A stretch of 64,000 nt of DNA from Belnapia arida (GCF_016773205.1 NZ_JAETWB010000002.1:432798-496797), one strand, 5' to 3'. Shown: positions 18,578-26,724, numbered from the stretch's first letter. The notes: generated by a model from the sequence alone, not told the origin. Translations and numbers: made by a program.

Positions 18578-18950
18578 CTACAGAAGGCGAGCGCGATCGA
18601 CCACGTGGGCCTCGCGCGGCGACATGCGGATGACGCCCGGCGCCTCAAGTGCGTTGAGCGTCCGCGAGAGGGTTTCCAGTGTCATGCCAAGCCGGGCGGC
18701 GATGACCGTCCGCGGTTCCGGCCGCGCGGCCACGCCCGCGCCCGCCTCCTCCGGAACGCGTCGGGCCAGGAACCTCGCCACGCGCCGCTCGGAGGAGCGC
18801 AGCTTCAGGTCCACCACCTGGTCCACCATCAGGCGCCAGTGGCGCGAGAGGAGCTCGATGGTCGCCCGCCCCAGCGCCGGATCCTGGGTGATGCCCTCCC
18901 CGGGAGGCATCGGCCGGAATCATCAGCAGCCGCACGTCGGTGAGAGCGGC
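18578..18950 (-). pseudogene. Remnant of a CRP/FNR-family regulator (NnrR-like)
   Basis: Residues from about 18910 leftward read ALGRATIELLSRHWRLMVDQVVDLKLRSSERRVARFLARRV and the DNA-recognition helix RTVIAARLGMTLETLSRTLNALEAPGVIR, the C-terminal half of an FNR/DNR-type regulator. In a second frame, just upstream, LTDVRLLMIPADASR continues the dimerisation-helix entry, so a frameshift lies at about 18905-18915. The N-terminal sensory beta-barrel is absent; narK-like sequence begins immediately beyond. In denitrifiers such regulators adjoin NO and nitrate genes, as here. The 110-aa reading frame could still be expressed as a DNA-binding fragment, but this is unlikely to be functional. Confidence 0.75.
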
Positions 18951-18974
18951 CCCGAGGCGAGGTAGGACAGCCCG

Positions 18975-19845
18975 AGAATGGCGTCCGTCGCGTCTTCGCG
19001 CTGATGATGCTGGCCGCGGCCGCCGCCACCTGAATGCTCTCTACGCGCACGACTACACGACCTTCCTGCTCGCCGCGCTCGGCGTCGGCATCGCGGGAGG
19101 CTCGTTCTCGGTCGGCGTCGCCTACGTCTCGAAGTGGTACCCGAAGGAGCGCCAGGGTACCGCGCCCAGCATCTTCGGCGCGATGATGGCGCCGCTGGCG
19201 AACATCCATGTCTGGCGCTTCGCGCTCTACTACTTCTTCGTCTTCGGCGGCTTCGTCGCCCTCGCCCTCTGGCTGCCGCGCTTCTACGTGAGCGTCTACG
19301 GGCTCGACATCGTCATTGTGGGCATGCTGGGCGCCGCCTACTCCATCCCCGGCTCGCTGTTCCGGGTACTAAGCGGCACGCTGAGCGGCCGCTACGGCGC
19401 GGCGGGTGATGTAGTGGACCTTCATTGGCTCCACCGTCTGCTGCTTGCTGCTGAGCTACCCCGGCACGCACTACGTGTTGCGCGGCATCCGCGGCCCGAT
19501 CGAGTTCGACCTTGCCATCGGCTTCCTGCCATTCATGGGGCGGACCATGACGCTCGACTTCTTCATGAGCCTGGGCAAGGCCGCGGTCTACAAGCACGTC
19601 CCCCGTTTGCTACCCCGGTCGCGTCGGCTCGGTGCGCGGCGTGGTCGGCCTGATCGGCGACCTGGGCGGCTTCATCCTGCCCATCGCCTTCGGCGCCATG
19701 AACGACCTGATCGGCGTCTGGACGAGCTGCTTCATGCTGCTCGTCGCCGCCAGCTTGGCCTGAATGCACCTCGCCATCCGACGCATGGAACGAGCCGAGC
19801 ACCCCGAGTTGCGCGCCCTACGCGACCTGCCGGAGGCAGCCGCCG
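18975..19845 (+). pseudogene. narK: narK (nitrate/nitrite MFS transporter) remnant
   Basis: Pieces of a NarK-type transporter occur in order in several frames. The first is NGVRRVFALMMLAAAAAT, which meets a TGA where the family has Trp. Then come DYTTFLLAALGVGIAGGSFSVGVAYVSKWYPKERQGT; a jump that skips several helices to PLANIHVWRFALYYFFVFGGFVALALWLP; YSIPGSLFRVLSGTLSGRYGA; a shifted frame with YPGTHYVLRGIRGPIEF and FFMSLGKAAVYKHVP; and another with VGLIGDLGGFILPIAFGAMNDLIGVWTSCFMLL. A second TGA replaces Trp before MHLAIRRMERAE. At least two frameshifts, two nonsense codons, a missing N-terminus and one internal deletion rule out function. Confidence 0.88.
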
Positions 19846-19874
19846 TCGCCAACCCGAACCCCACCCCCGCCGCA

Positions 19875-20157
19875 CGCGCGCCGGGCGGCTGCGCCGTGGC
19901 CCTGATGATCCTGGCGGTCATGCCCCGGGCGACGCTCGGCCATACCGGACACCTGCTTGTCGCCGCGCCCGCCATGCTGGCGGCCTGGGCGCTGCTTCCC
20001 GCGGCGGTGCTGCTGCGCGCCTACGGCCCGGCGGTTCTGCCGGGCCCGCTTGCCCCATGCCGCCGCGGGGGCGCTCTGGGTGCTGGCTTTCGGGCTGTTC
20101 CTGCTGGCGCATGGGCCGATGCTGCTGCGGCCGCGGGCGGACGGGAAGCCCGGGTGA
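19875..20157 (+). pseudogene. nnrS: nnrS C-terminal remnant
   Basis: Directly after the narK remnant, an open frame reads ALMILAVMPRATLGHTGHLLVAAPAMLAAWALLPAAVLLRAYG, the penultimate helices of NnrS, a haem/copper membrane protein linked to NO tolerance. The frame then changes: HAAAGALWVLAFGLFLLAHGPMLLRPRADGKPG, the expected end of NnrS, is read one frame over and stops at 20157. The roughly 300 N-terminal residues are missing. The fusion point with narK has no intergenic spacer, so one deletion removed the end of one gene's surroundings and most of the next. Confidence 0.75.
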
Positions 20158-20203
20158 CGCTGCCGCGTTCTCCGCGGCGTTCAAGGAACAGGAGGCGGGG
20201 TCG

Positions 20204-20551
20204 ATGCAGCAGGATGAGGAACTTCCCGCCGCGGCGGGGCAGGTGGCGCGGTCCTACCCGGAGCTCTACCGGGCCTACGCCGCCCTCGGCGAGGCCTGCG
20301 CCAAGGCGGGGCCTGTCGAGGGGGAGGCGCTCCGGCTGGTGAAGCTGGCGCTCGCCATCGGTGCCGCGTCGGAGGGCCGCGTGCACTCGCATTGCCGCCG
20401 CGCGCTGGAGGAGGGCGTGCCGAAGGAGGCGTTGAAGCAGGTGGCGCTGCTGGCCATCCCGACCCTCGGCTTCCCGCGCGCGGTCGCGGCGCTGACTTGG
20501 ATCGAGGACATCACCGACGACCGACGAGGCCCGGCGCAGCCCCGCGGCTGA
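20204..20551 (+). CDS. Carboxymuconolactone decarboxylase (AhpD-like) family protein
   Basis: A 115-aa all-helical protein starting at the ATG at 20204, eight bases after GGAGG (20191-20195). It contains the CMD-family core LRLVKLALAIGAASEGRVHSHCRRALEEGVPKEALKQVALLAIPTLGFPRAVAALTWIEDI. Only one Cys (SHC) is present in place of the CxxC redox pair of AhpD, so it belongs to the subgroup of unknown activity. Related small CMD proteins are common in nitrate/NO gene neighbourhoods. It appears intact, although the genes before it are decayed. It converges with nnrU. Confidence 0.8.
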   Translation: MQQDEELPAAAGQVARSYPELYRAYAALGEACAKAGPVEGEALRLVKLALAIGAASEGRVHSHCRRALEEGVPKEALKQVALLAIPTLGFPRAVAALTWIEDITDDRRGPAQPRG

Positions 20552-20623
20552 CGCAGCTTGGCCGAGCCGGCGGCCGCCGGCTCGGCCCCGCCGCCGGATT
20601 TCTAACCGCAACATCCGCCGGGG

Positions 20624-21319
20624 TCAGGGCGGCAGCGGCGTGACCCCGATGATCGGTCCGTGCAGCACGAGAAGGGCAAGCCATAGCAGCGTCGCCGCAA
20701 CCAGGCGCTGGGAAGAGGGAAGGGTAGCGGGTCGCCATCGTCCGGAGGCCAGCGCCGCGCCGGGCCAGAAGGCGGTGCGGCGGGCGAGCCGCGCCCATGC
20801 CTCCGCGCCGAGCTGACGCCTGCGACGCCGGTCGAGGGCGCGCATGCCGAGGAGCGCGAACCCCGCGAAGCCGCCGAAGAGCAGCAGGTGCGCGAGGTCG
20901 CCGTTCGGCACGGCGTGCGCCCCGGCCCAGAGCGCGATGGCCCAGAGCAGCGGGTGTCGGGTGAATCCCACGACGCCAGGGTGCTCCGGGTCGTACCCGG
21001 CCGTGCGGCCGCCGAGGGAGAGCGGGTTCGGCGCGGCCGTTCCGAAGGCCACCAGCAGGCAGGCCAGCGGCACGGCGAGGTTCGGCATCCACCACTGCCA
21101 CGGCGCCGCGTCCCAGATCGCCAGGTAGGGCGCTCGTCCGCTGGCCGCGACCAGCCAGGCCAATGCCGCCACCGAGAGGAGGCTGTAGAGCACGAGGTAG
21201 CCGCGCTCGCCGAGCGCCCCGGCGATGCGTTGGCGCAACGCGGGGCGCGCGGGCAGAGCGTGGGAGAGAAGGAAGAGGCCGAAGGCCCCGGCGAACTCGC
21301 CCCAGCCCCCCACGCTCAT
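20624..21319 (-). CDS. nnrU: NnrU family membrane protein
   Basis: A 231-aa inner-membrane protein with six or seven spans, required for NO-linked or nitrate respiration in denitrifiers where studied (exact role unresolved). Recognisable blocks are LFLLSHALPARPALRQRIAGALGERGYLVLYSLLSVAALAWLV, YDPEHPGVVGFTRHPLLWAIALWAGAHAVPNGDLAHLLLFGGFAGFALLGM and the final VLHGPIIGVTPLPP. Length is normal and no defect is visible. It starts 4 bases after the stop of the mogA frame, as the last gene of a globin-RIC-mogA-nnrU operon on the minus strand. Confidence 0.9.
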   Translation of the reverse strand: MSVGGWGEFAGAFGLFLLSHALPARPALRQRIAGALGERGYLVLYSLLSVAALAWLVAASGRAPYLAIWDAAPWQWWMPNLAVPLACLLVAFGTAAPNPLSLGGRTAGYDPEHPGVVGFTRHPLLWAIALWAGAHAVPNGDLAHLLLFGGFAGFALLGMRALDRRRRRQLGAEAWARLARRTAFWPGAALASGRWRPATLPSSQRLVAATLLWLALLVLHGPIIGVTPLPP

Positions 21320-21323
21320 TCCC

Positions 21324-21861
21324 TCAGGCCGCCTTGGGGCGGAAGGCGACGCAGGCGGCCGGGTCCGTCTCCAGCCGCGGCCCGCCGATCAGGTCGATGC
21401 AATAGGGTATGGCCGGGAAGACTGCATCTAGGCACTCCGCGATGGCCGAGGGCTTGCCGGGCAGGTTCACAATCAGGCTGCGCCCCCGCGTGCCCGCCGT
21501 CCGGCGCGAGAGGATGGCGGTCGGCACGGCGCGCAGCGAGACCGCTCGCATCAGCTCGCCAAATCCCGGCAGCATGCGGTCGGAGACCGCCTCGGTGGCC
21601 TCGGGGGGTGACGTCGCGCGGCGCCGGTCCGGTGCCGCCGGTGGTCCCGATGAGCGGGCGGCCCTCGAGGTCGGCGAGGTCGCGCAGCGCCGCCTCGATC
21701 TCGGCCCGCTCGTCCGGCACCAGGCGCCGCACCGGGTGCCAGGACGTGGCGAGGATGCGGGCGAGGGCAGCCTCGATACCCGGGCCTCCCCGGTCCTTAT
21801 ACTCGCCGCGGCTGGCGCGGTCGGAGACGGTGACCACGCCGATAGCGACGGACGCCGCCAC
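21324..21861 (-). pseudogene. mogA: MogA/MoaB-type molybdopterin adenylyltransferase with a single-base frameshift
   Basis: Adenylylates molybdopterin during molybdenum-cofactor synthesis. From a GTG at 21861 the frame reads VAIGVVTVSDRASRGEYKDRGGPGIE and ends in LIGTTGGTGPAPRDVTP, the MPT-binding loop. The rest lies in the next frame: EATEAVSDRMLPGFGELMRAVSL, LSRRTAGTRGRSLIVNLPGKPSAIAECLDAVFPAIPYCIDLIGG, with the stop at 21324. The break is at a run of six G (21603-21608 on the plus strand). Five would restore a normal protein of about 178 aa. This is either a real homopolymer mutation or an assembly error; all the active-site motifs are present. The gene sits between RIC and nnrU. Confidence 0.85.
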
Positions 21862-21863
21862 GC

Positions 21864-22439
21864 TCAGGCCCCGAAGCGCGGGAACAGGGCGTTGTTCTCC
21901 GGGTGGATGTGCTCCATCAGGTCGTCCGTCAGCTTGCGGGTGCCAGCATAGAGCGCCCGCCAGGTGTTGCAGGCGCCCGCCGGCGGCACGCCGCCCGTGG
22001 TCAGGGCGTCGAGGGTGCGGAGCTGGGCGCCGTGGCTGTCGTGCTCGTGGCGCATCATGCCGATGGGATGGCCGATCATCGGGTGGCCGCCGCGACGCAT
22101 GAGGGGGAACAGAACCTGCTCCTCCTTCTGCATGTGCTCCAGCTCGGGCAGCTCGCGCCGGTGGGTGGCGTGGTAGCGGGTCTCGATCAGCGCGATCAGC
22201 TCCTCGGTCGCCTCAGGCGCCATGGCCCCGCCCGGCACCAGGGCCGCCAGCTCCTCTTCCACCGCGCCTAGGTCGGCCCCGGGCGCCGCGACCGCCTCGG
22301 CCAGCGGGGCCTGGCCGCCGCAGCAGACGTCGATCTTGTGAAGCCGGAAAACTGCCGTCGCGCCAGGCAGGCTGGCGGCGAACCCGGCGACCGGCCGGGC
22401 GGCATAGGCGCCGGCGGCCGGGGCGAGGGTCTCGGTCAT
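21864..22439 (-). CDS. ric: RIC/YtfE/ScdA-type di-iron iron-sulfur cluster repair protein
   Basis: Cytosolic di-iron protein that helps recover iron-sulfur clusters after nitrosative stress. The 191-aa product has the N-terminal ScdA domain (HKIDVCCGGQAPLAEAV) and a hemerythrin-like domain holding all expected ligands: His in RYHATH, His and Glu in HMQKEEQVLFP, His in RHEHDSHG, and His and Glu in HIHPENNALFP. It is about 30 residues shorter than usual. The helix normally between the first two ligand motifs is missing, because ELPELE runs straight into HMQKEE. Ligands remain, so activity is possible but the fold is altered. It overlaps the globin gene by 4 bases (ATGA). Confidence 0.87.
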   Translation of the reverse strand: MTETLAPAAGAYAARPVAGFAASLPGATAVFRLHKIDVCCGGQAPLAEAVAAPGADLGAVEEELAALVPGGAMAPEATEELIALIETRYHATHRRELPELEHMQKEEQVLFPLMRRGGHPMIGHPIGMMRHEHDSHGAQLRTLDALTTGGVPPAGACNTWRALYAGTRKLTDDLMEHIHPENNALFPRFGA

Positions 22440-22891
22440 GACTGCACTCCTAGCGCCCTCGGGCTCCCTCTGGCCGGCAGCGCGAGGGGGATCAGCCCCA
22501 TCTCTAGGCTGCGGGCGATGCGGCGGGCGCGCTCGAGCATGTGCCCGGCGCCTTCCTCAGTGAAATGCACCCGCGCCGTCTCCTCGAAGAGGGCGAGCCA
22601 GCGGGCGAAATGGGCGGGGGTCAGGGCCAGATGCGCGTGCGCCTGCATGGGCTGGCCGTGGTAGCCGCCGGTCATCAGCGCGACCGATCCCCAGAACCGG
22701 GTGAGGGTGGCGATGTGCCGCTCCCAGTCCGCGACGCCGGCGAAGGCGGGGCCGAGCAGCGGGTCCTGCCGGGCGGCGCCGTAGAAGGCGCGCAGGAAGG
22801 AGCCGATGGCCTCCTCGCCGAGGCCGGTGCGGGCCGCGATCTCACCGGTGAGGGCGGCGCGGCGCTCGGGAGTTTCCGGGATGGCGTTCAA
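22436..22891 (-). CDS. Group III truncated haemoglobin
   Basis: A 151-aa globin of the group III truncated type. The start is most likely the TTG at 22891 (reading LNAIPETPERRAAL); longer frames run into the divergent regulator and have shadow composition. Typical blocks are IGSFLRAFYGAARQDPLLGPAF, WERHIATLTRFWGSVALMTGGYHGQPMQAHAHLAL (His for haem within the HAHLAL region) and HFARWLALFEETARVHF. Known members bind O2 or NO and are often under NsrR/NssR control. It heads the operon globin-RIC-mogA-nnrU and faces nsrR across a 75-base divergent promoter region. Confidence 0.88.
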   Translation of the reverse strand: MNAIPETPERRAALTGEIAARTGLGEEAIGSFLRAFYGAARQDPLLGPAFAGVADWERHIATLTRFWGSVALMTGGYHGQPMQAHAHLALTPAHFARWLALFEETARVHFTEEGAGHMLERARRIARSLEMGLIPLALPARGSPRALGVQS

Positions 22892-22966
22892 ACTTGTATC
22901 TCCAACTCCAGTTACTTTCGTGCTGGATTGTGGTACCGTCAATACCAGATTCGAGGAGTCCTCCGG

Positions 22967-23416
22967 TTGCGCCTGCTCGCCTCCACCGACATCGCCCTGC
23001 GCCTGCTGATGCGGCTCGCCGCCGAGCCCGGCCGGGTGCGCACGGCCGAGGAGCTCTCGGCCGAGGTCGGCGCGCCCCGCAACCACCTGCACAAGATCAT
23101 CCAGGACTTGGCCGGGGCAGGGCTGGCGCGGACCCTTCGCGGCGCCCGCGGGGGCGTGTTGCTGGCCCGGCCGGCGGCGGAGATTCGCATCGGCGAGGTG
23201 GTCCGCCTGCTGGAGGAGGGGCAGGCGCTGGTCGAATGCTTCCGGCCGGATGGCGGCGCCTGCTGCCTGTCGGCGGATTGCCGCCTGCGCGGCGTGCTCG
23301 CGCGGGGGCGTGCCGCATTCCTCGCGGAGCTCGACGCGGCGACGCTCGCGGACTGCCTGCCCGGATCGCTGGTCGGGCTGCGTTCTCTATATGTAGTGGG
23401 TGACAGTCCCTCGTAA
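22967..23416 (+). CDS. nsrR: Rrf2-family NO-sensing repressor (NsrR-like)
   Basis: A 149-aa transcriptional regulator. Start TTG at 22967 follows GAGGAG (22953-22958). The winged helix is LRLLASTDIALRLLMRLAAEPGRVRTAEELSAEVGAPRNHLHKIIQDLAGAGLARTLRGARGGVLLA, with the recognition helix around APRNHLHKI. The iron-sulfur loop is VECFRPDGGACCLSADCRLRGVL, which has the three cysteines of NsrR plus one extra Cys. It is divergent from the globin operon, which it presumably represses in the absence of NO. A TGGTA-N7-TACCA dyad (22931-22947) lies in the shared region. Confidence 0.9.
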   Translation: MRLLASTDIALRLLMRLAAEPGRVRTAEELSAEVGAPRNHLHKIIQDLAGAGLARTLRGARGGVLLARPAAEIRIGEVVRLLEEGQALVECFRPDGGACCLSADCRLRGVLARGRAAFLAELDAATLADCLPGSLVGLRSLYVVGDSPS

Positions 23417-23427
23417 TATCCATATTA
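23414..23427. promoter_or_regulatory. A/T palindrome before the class II reductase gene
   Basis: TAATAT-CC-ATATTA, a perfect 6-bp dyad with a 2-base centre, overlaps the nsrR stop codon (TAA 23414-23416) and lies about 53 bases before the likely nrdJ start. It is conspicuous in this G/C-rich area. It could be an operator, an extended -10 region or both; the factor is unknown. Confidence 0.45.
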
Positions 23428-23479
23428 TGTGTTTGTCGACTCGCCGACGGTGGCGGACGGCGAGAACAGAGACGCCCTG

Positions 23480-25906
23480 ATGGATGGTTACCTCTCCCGC
23501 GCCCCCGAGGCGCGGCACGCCCCAAGCCCCGGCGCGAGCTTCGGCACCCTGCCGGTGCCGGCCCGCGTCCTCGACCCCGGCATGGGGCTGGCCGTCGCCC
23601 GGCGCACCGTGTTCCGCGTCGCCGACGGGGAAGATTTCGGCCGCGTGGCCGACCGCGTGGCTGCGGGCAACATGACCTTGCTCGGCGAGGCGGCGGACCC
23701 GGCCGAGCAGGCACGGCTGCGCAACGCCATCGCCTCCGGGGCCCTCATCACCTCCGGGCGGCACCTTCAGCACGGCGACGTGGGCCAGCCTGGGCGGAAC
23801 ATGGAGGTCTTCACCAACTGTTCGACGGCCAACGTATCCTTCAGCCTGTTCTACCTGCTCCTGAATGGCAGCGGCGTCGGCCGGGCCTATGACGACGAGC
23901 TGGTCGTGGTGGACTGGGGCCAGGCGCCGCGGCTGCTGCTGCGCCTTGATCCCGCGCATCCCGACCGGCCGCGCACGCGCGCCGACCTGCACCGCTTCGG
24001 CGCCGAGTTCGGCCTCCTGCCCTGGGGCACCAGGCTGGACGCCTTCTCCGAGGCGCAGGAGGCGGAGGTGCGCGATTGGATCAGCCGCGAGTTCCTCGGC
24101 GACGCGGAGGGGCTGCCGCCCGGCGCCATCCGTCATGAGATCGTCGACAGCCGTGAGGGGTGGGGCAAGGCGGTCGAACTCGTGGAGAGCCTGGCCTTCG
24201 AAGGCGCCGCCGACCGCACCCTGCTGCTCGACTTCTCGGCCGTCCGCCCGCGCGGCGCCCCGATTGCCGGCATGCAGGGCCGCCCGGCCTCGGGTCCGCT
24301 CTCGCTCATGCGCGCCTTCGTCAACCTGCGCCACCAAGTGATCGAGCCCGCCCGGCATCGCGCAGCCGATGACGAGGCCCTGCAGCCCTGGGAGCAGGCG
24401 CTGCTGGTGGACCACCACCTCTCGGTCGAGGTGCAGGTGGGCGGCGCCCGCCGCGCCGCGCGCATGGCGTCCAAGTCCTGGCGCGACCCCGGCATCCTGC
24501 GCTTCATCCGCGCCAAGTCCGAGGGCGGGCTGTGGACCGCCAACAATTCCGTCATGGTGGACGCCGGGTTCTGGGAGGGCGTGCGCGCCGCCCGTGCGGG
24601 CAGCGCCGATCCCTGGCACCGCCACGCGCTCGCGGTGTTCGACGAGGCGACGCGCTGCGCCTACATCAATGGCGAGCCCGGCTTCATCAACGGCGACAAG
24701 CTCGAGGACGCGCGCACCGGCGACGCTTGGCGCAAGCCGGTGCACGAGGACGGACGCGACGTGCGCTCCGCCCGCTACCGGGCCGACCTCGCCGTGCCGC
24801 TACTGGCCGAGCTGGCGCGCCGGGCGCAGTCGGCGCGCTTCCCGGCGACGACCAACCCCTGCGGCGAGATCACCCTGCATGTCACCGGCGGCTACTGCGT
24901 CATCGCCGACTTCGCGCCCCTGTTCGCCTGCCCCGCCGGCCTCGACACGGTCACGCCCGGCCTTGTGCCGGACGAGCTCGCCGCCGAGTGGGATGCGCGG
25001 GTGGAGGACAGCGTCCGCCTCGGCGTCCGCTTCCTGATGCGCGCCAACACCATGGACGCCCTCTACGCCGAGGAGGTGCGGCGCACCAACCGGATGGGGA
25101 TCGGCCCGACGGGTCTGCACGAGTGGGCCTGGATGCGCTGGGGCCTGGACTTCGAGGACCTGCTGGACGAGGCGCGGTCCGCCTCGTTCTGGGCCATGCT
25201 GGCTCGGCTGTCGGCGGCGGCGAAGGATGAAGGCATCGCCTACGCCACGGAGCTCGGCCTCGAGGCGCCCGTTACCGTCACGACGGTCAAGCCCGCGGGG
25301 ACGACCAGCAAGCTCTTCGGCCTGACCGAGGGCGCCCACCTGCCGGCCCGGCGGCAGTACCTGCGCTGGGTCCAGTTCAGGGGTACGCGCGACGGCACCG
25401 GCGCCTGGGCCGCCGACAGCGACCCATTGCTGCCGGACTACGAGGCCCGCGGATACCCGATGCGGGTGCTGCGCTCCTTCCCCGGCATGTCCGTGGTCGG
25501 CTTTCCCACTCTGCCGCTGATCCAGCGCCTCGGCATCGGCGAGCGTCTGGTGACCGCGCCGGATGCTTCGCCCGAGGACCAGTACCGCTGGCTGGCGCTG
25601 CTGGAGCGGCACTGGATCGGTGCCGAGCGGGGCAACCAGGTTTCCTACACGCTCAAGGTCTACACCGACCGCCACGACCTGGAGGCGTTCCGCGAGATGC
25701 TGCTGGAGCACCAGCCGCGCATCCGCTGCTGCGCGATCCTGCCGAGCCGGCCGGATCACGCGCTCGGCTACGAGTATCTCCCCGAGGAGGAGGTGCCGTT
25801 GGAGCGCTTTACCGCGCTGGTCGAGGACATCCGCGACCCGGCGCTGCACGAGGCGATCGACCTCGCCCATCTGCAATGCGCCTCGGGCGTCTGCCCGATC
25901 TTGTGA
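23480..25906 (+). CDS. nrdJ: Class II (adenosylcobalamin-dependent) ribonucleoside-triphosphate reductase
   Basis: Oxygen-independent ribonucleotide reductase that makes deoxyribonucleotides using adenosylcobalamin. The 808-aa product resembles the monomeric Lactobacillus-type enzyme. The redox cysteine pair is C114 (in TNCSTANVSFS) and C473 (GGYCVIADF). The thiyl-radical loop is NPCGEI with C461 and the catalytic Asn and Glu. Further blocks are RRTNRMGIGPTGLHEW, VTTVKPAGTTSKLFG and the C-terminal re-reduction pair in CASGVCPIL. All catalytic residues are present and no frameshift is visible. A GTG at 23429 is an alternative start. Following nsrR directly, it suits growth under low oxygen or NO, which poisons class I enzymes. 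Confidence 0.92.
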   Translation: MDGYLSRAPEARHAPSPGASFGTLPVPARVLDPGMGLAVARRTVFRVADGEDFGRVADRVAAGNMTLLGEAADPAEQARLRNAIASGALITSGRHLQHGDVGQPGRNMEVFTNCSTANVSFSLFYLLLNGSGVGRAYDDELVVVDWGQAPRLLLRLDPAHPDRPRTRADLHRFGAEFGLLPWGTRLDAFSEAQEAEVRDWISREFLGDAEGLPPGAIRHEIVDSREGWGKAVELVESLAFEGAADRTLLLDFSAVRPRGAPIAGMQGRPASGPLSLMRAFVNLRHQVIEPARHRAADDEALQPWEQALLVDHHLSVEVQVGGARRAARMASKSWRDPGILRFIRAKSEGGLWTANNSVMVDAGFWEGVRAARAGSADPWHRHALAVFDEATRCAYINGEPGFINGDKLEDARTGDAWRKPVHEDGRDVRSARYRADLAVPLLAELARRAQSARFPATTNPCGEITLHVTGGYCVIADFAPLFACPAGLDTVTPGLVPDELAAEWDARVEDSVRLGVRFLMRANTMDALYAEEVRRTNRMGIGPTGLHEWAWMRWGLDFEDLLDEARSASFWAMLARLSAAAKDEGIAYATELGLEAPVTVTTVKPAGTTSKLFGLTEGAHLPARRQYLRWVQFRGTRDGTGAWAADSDPLLPDYEARGYPMRVLRSFPGMSVVGFPTLPLIQRLGIGERLVTAPDASPEDQYRWLALLERHWIGAERGNQVSYTLKVYTDRHDLEAFREMLLEHQPRIRCCAILPSRPDHALGYEYLPEEEVPLERFTALVEDIRDPALHEAIDLAHLQCASGVCPIL

Positions 25907-26214
25907 GGAATGCGCCGGACTCTGTAAATAGAGAGCCCGGATGTCGTTGATCGACATGCGGGTTCTGGTTTACGAACGCTACAATATCCGGCTGCGGAAT
26001 ATTTGCTTCGGGTGGATCCGACAATCTGTCAAAAGGCCACTCCTGCCTCCAGGCACAGCGGATTCCCTGGCGCATCATGCAGGTGAGCCGAGACATGGAG
26101 GGTTTCTGGAGCGTCCCCACGGACGTGCGGCAGGCTTGAAGGCCGCGCGGCCCGGATCGGTTCAGGCGTTAGTCGCGTTGACATGCGGAGGCTGCCGACG
26201 CCATGACCTGGTTC

Positions 26215-26724
26215 ATGACAAAGCGGCAGGCAGGTTTTCTGGCGACGATCGGCTATGAAGGAGTCGTGCTCGACGAATTCATCGCCGCCCTCAAGGAGGA
26301 GGGCATCAAGCGGTTACTCGATGTCCGAGAACTCCCGCTCTCGCGCCGCCGCGGCTTCTCGAAGACGGCACTTTCCGCTGCTCTCGCCGATGCTGGAATC
26401 GACTACGTCCACTTACGTGGTCTGGGCGATCCAAAGCCGGGCCGAGATGCTGCCCGTAGCGGCGACATGGCCCTTTTCCGCAAAATTTTCCGCAGGCACA
26501 TGCGGTCTGAGAGGGCCCTCGCGGACCTGGCAATAGCCTCACACTTGGTCGCTGATAAGGTCTCTTGCTTGATGTGCTTCGAGCGGGACCATAACGGGTG
26601 CCATCGCAGCATTGTCGCAGATGCCATCTCTGCTACCCTGCCAGTTAAAATAAGGCACCTGCGAGTCGCCAGTGCATCCAAAAAGTCCGTCTCTAACGAA
26701 GTCTCAGCCTTCGAACTCGCTTGA
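26215..26724 (+). CDS. DUF488 family protein
   Basis: About 170 aa. The start may be the ATG at 26215 (MTKRQAGFLATIGYEG) or 26203. DUF488 blocks: FLATIGYEGVVLDEFIAALKEEGIKRLLDVRELPLSRRRGFSKTAL, DYVHLRGLGDPK, and the Cys cluster VSCLMCFERDHNGCHRSIVADAI. The family is uncharacterised biochemically; DVRxxP and CFExxxxxCHR are its conserved residues. The 3' end overlaps the next gene by about 53 bases, so the two are coupled. Base composition here drops relative to the left, and the 296 bases before it (25907-26202) hold no gene, so this may be the first gene of the island. Confidence 0.85.
   Translation: MTKRQAGFLATIGYEGVVLDEFIAALKEEGIKRLLDVRELPLSRRRGFSKTALSAALADAGIDYVHLRGLGDPKPGRDAARSGDMALFRKIFRRHMRSERALADLAIASHLVADKVSCLMCFERDHNGCHRSIVADAISATLPVKIRHLRVASASKKSVSNEVSAFELA

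Noticed and set aside
18975..19845. TGA read as tryptophan in the narK-like sequence
   Set aside because: Frameshifts and deletions accompany the TGA codons, and all other genes use TGA as stop, so this is decay and not recoding.
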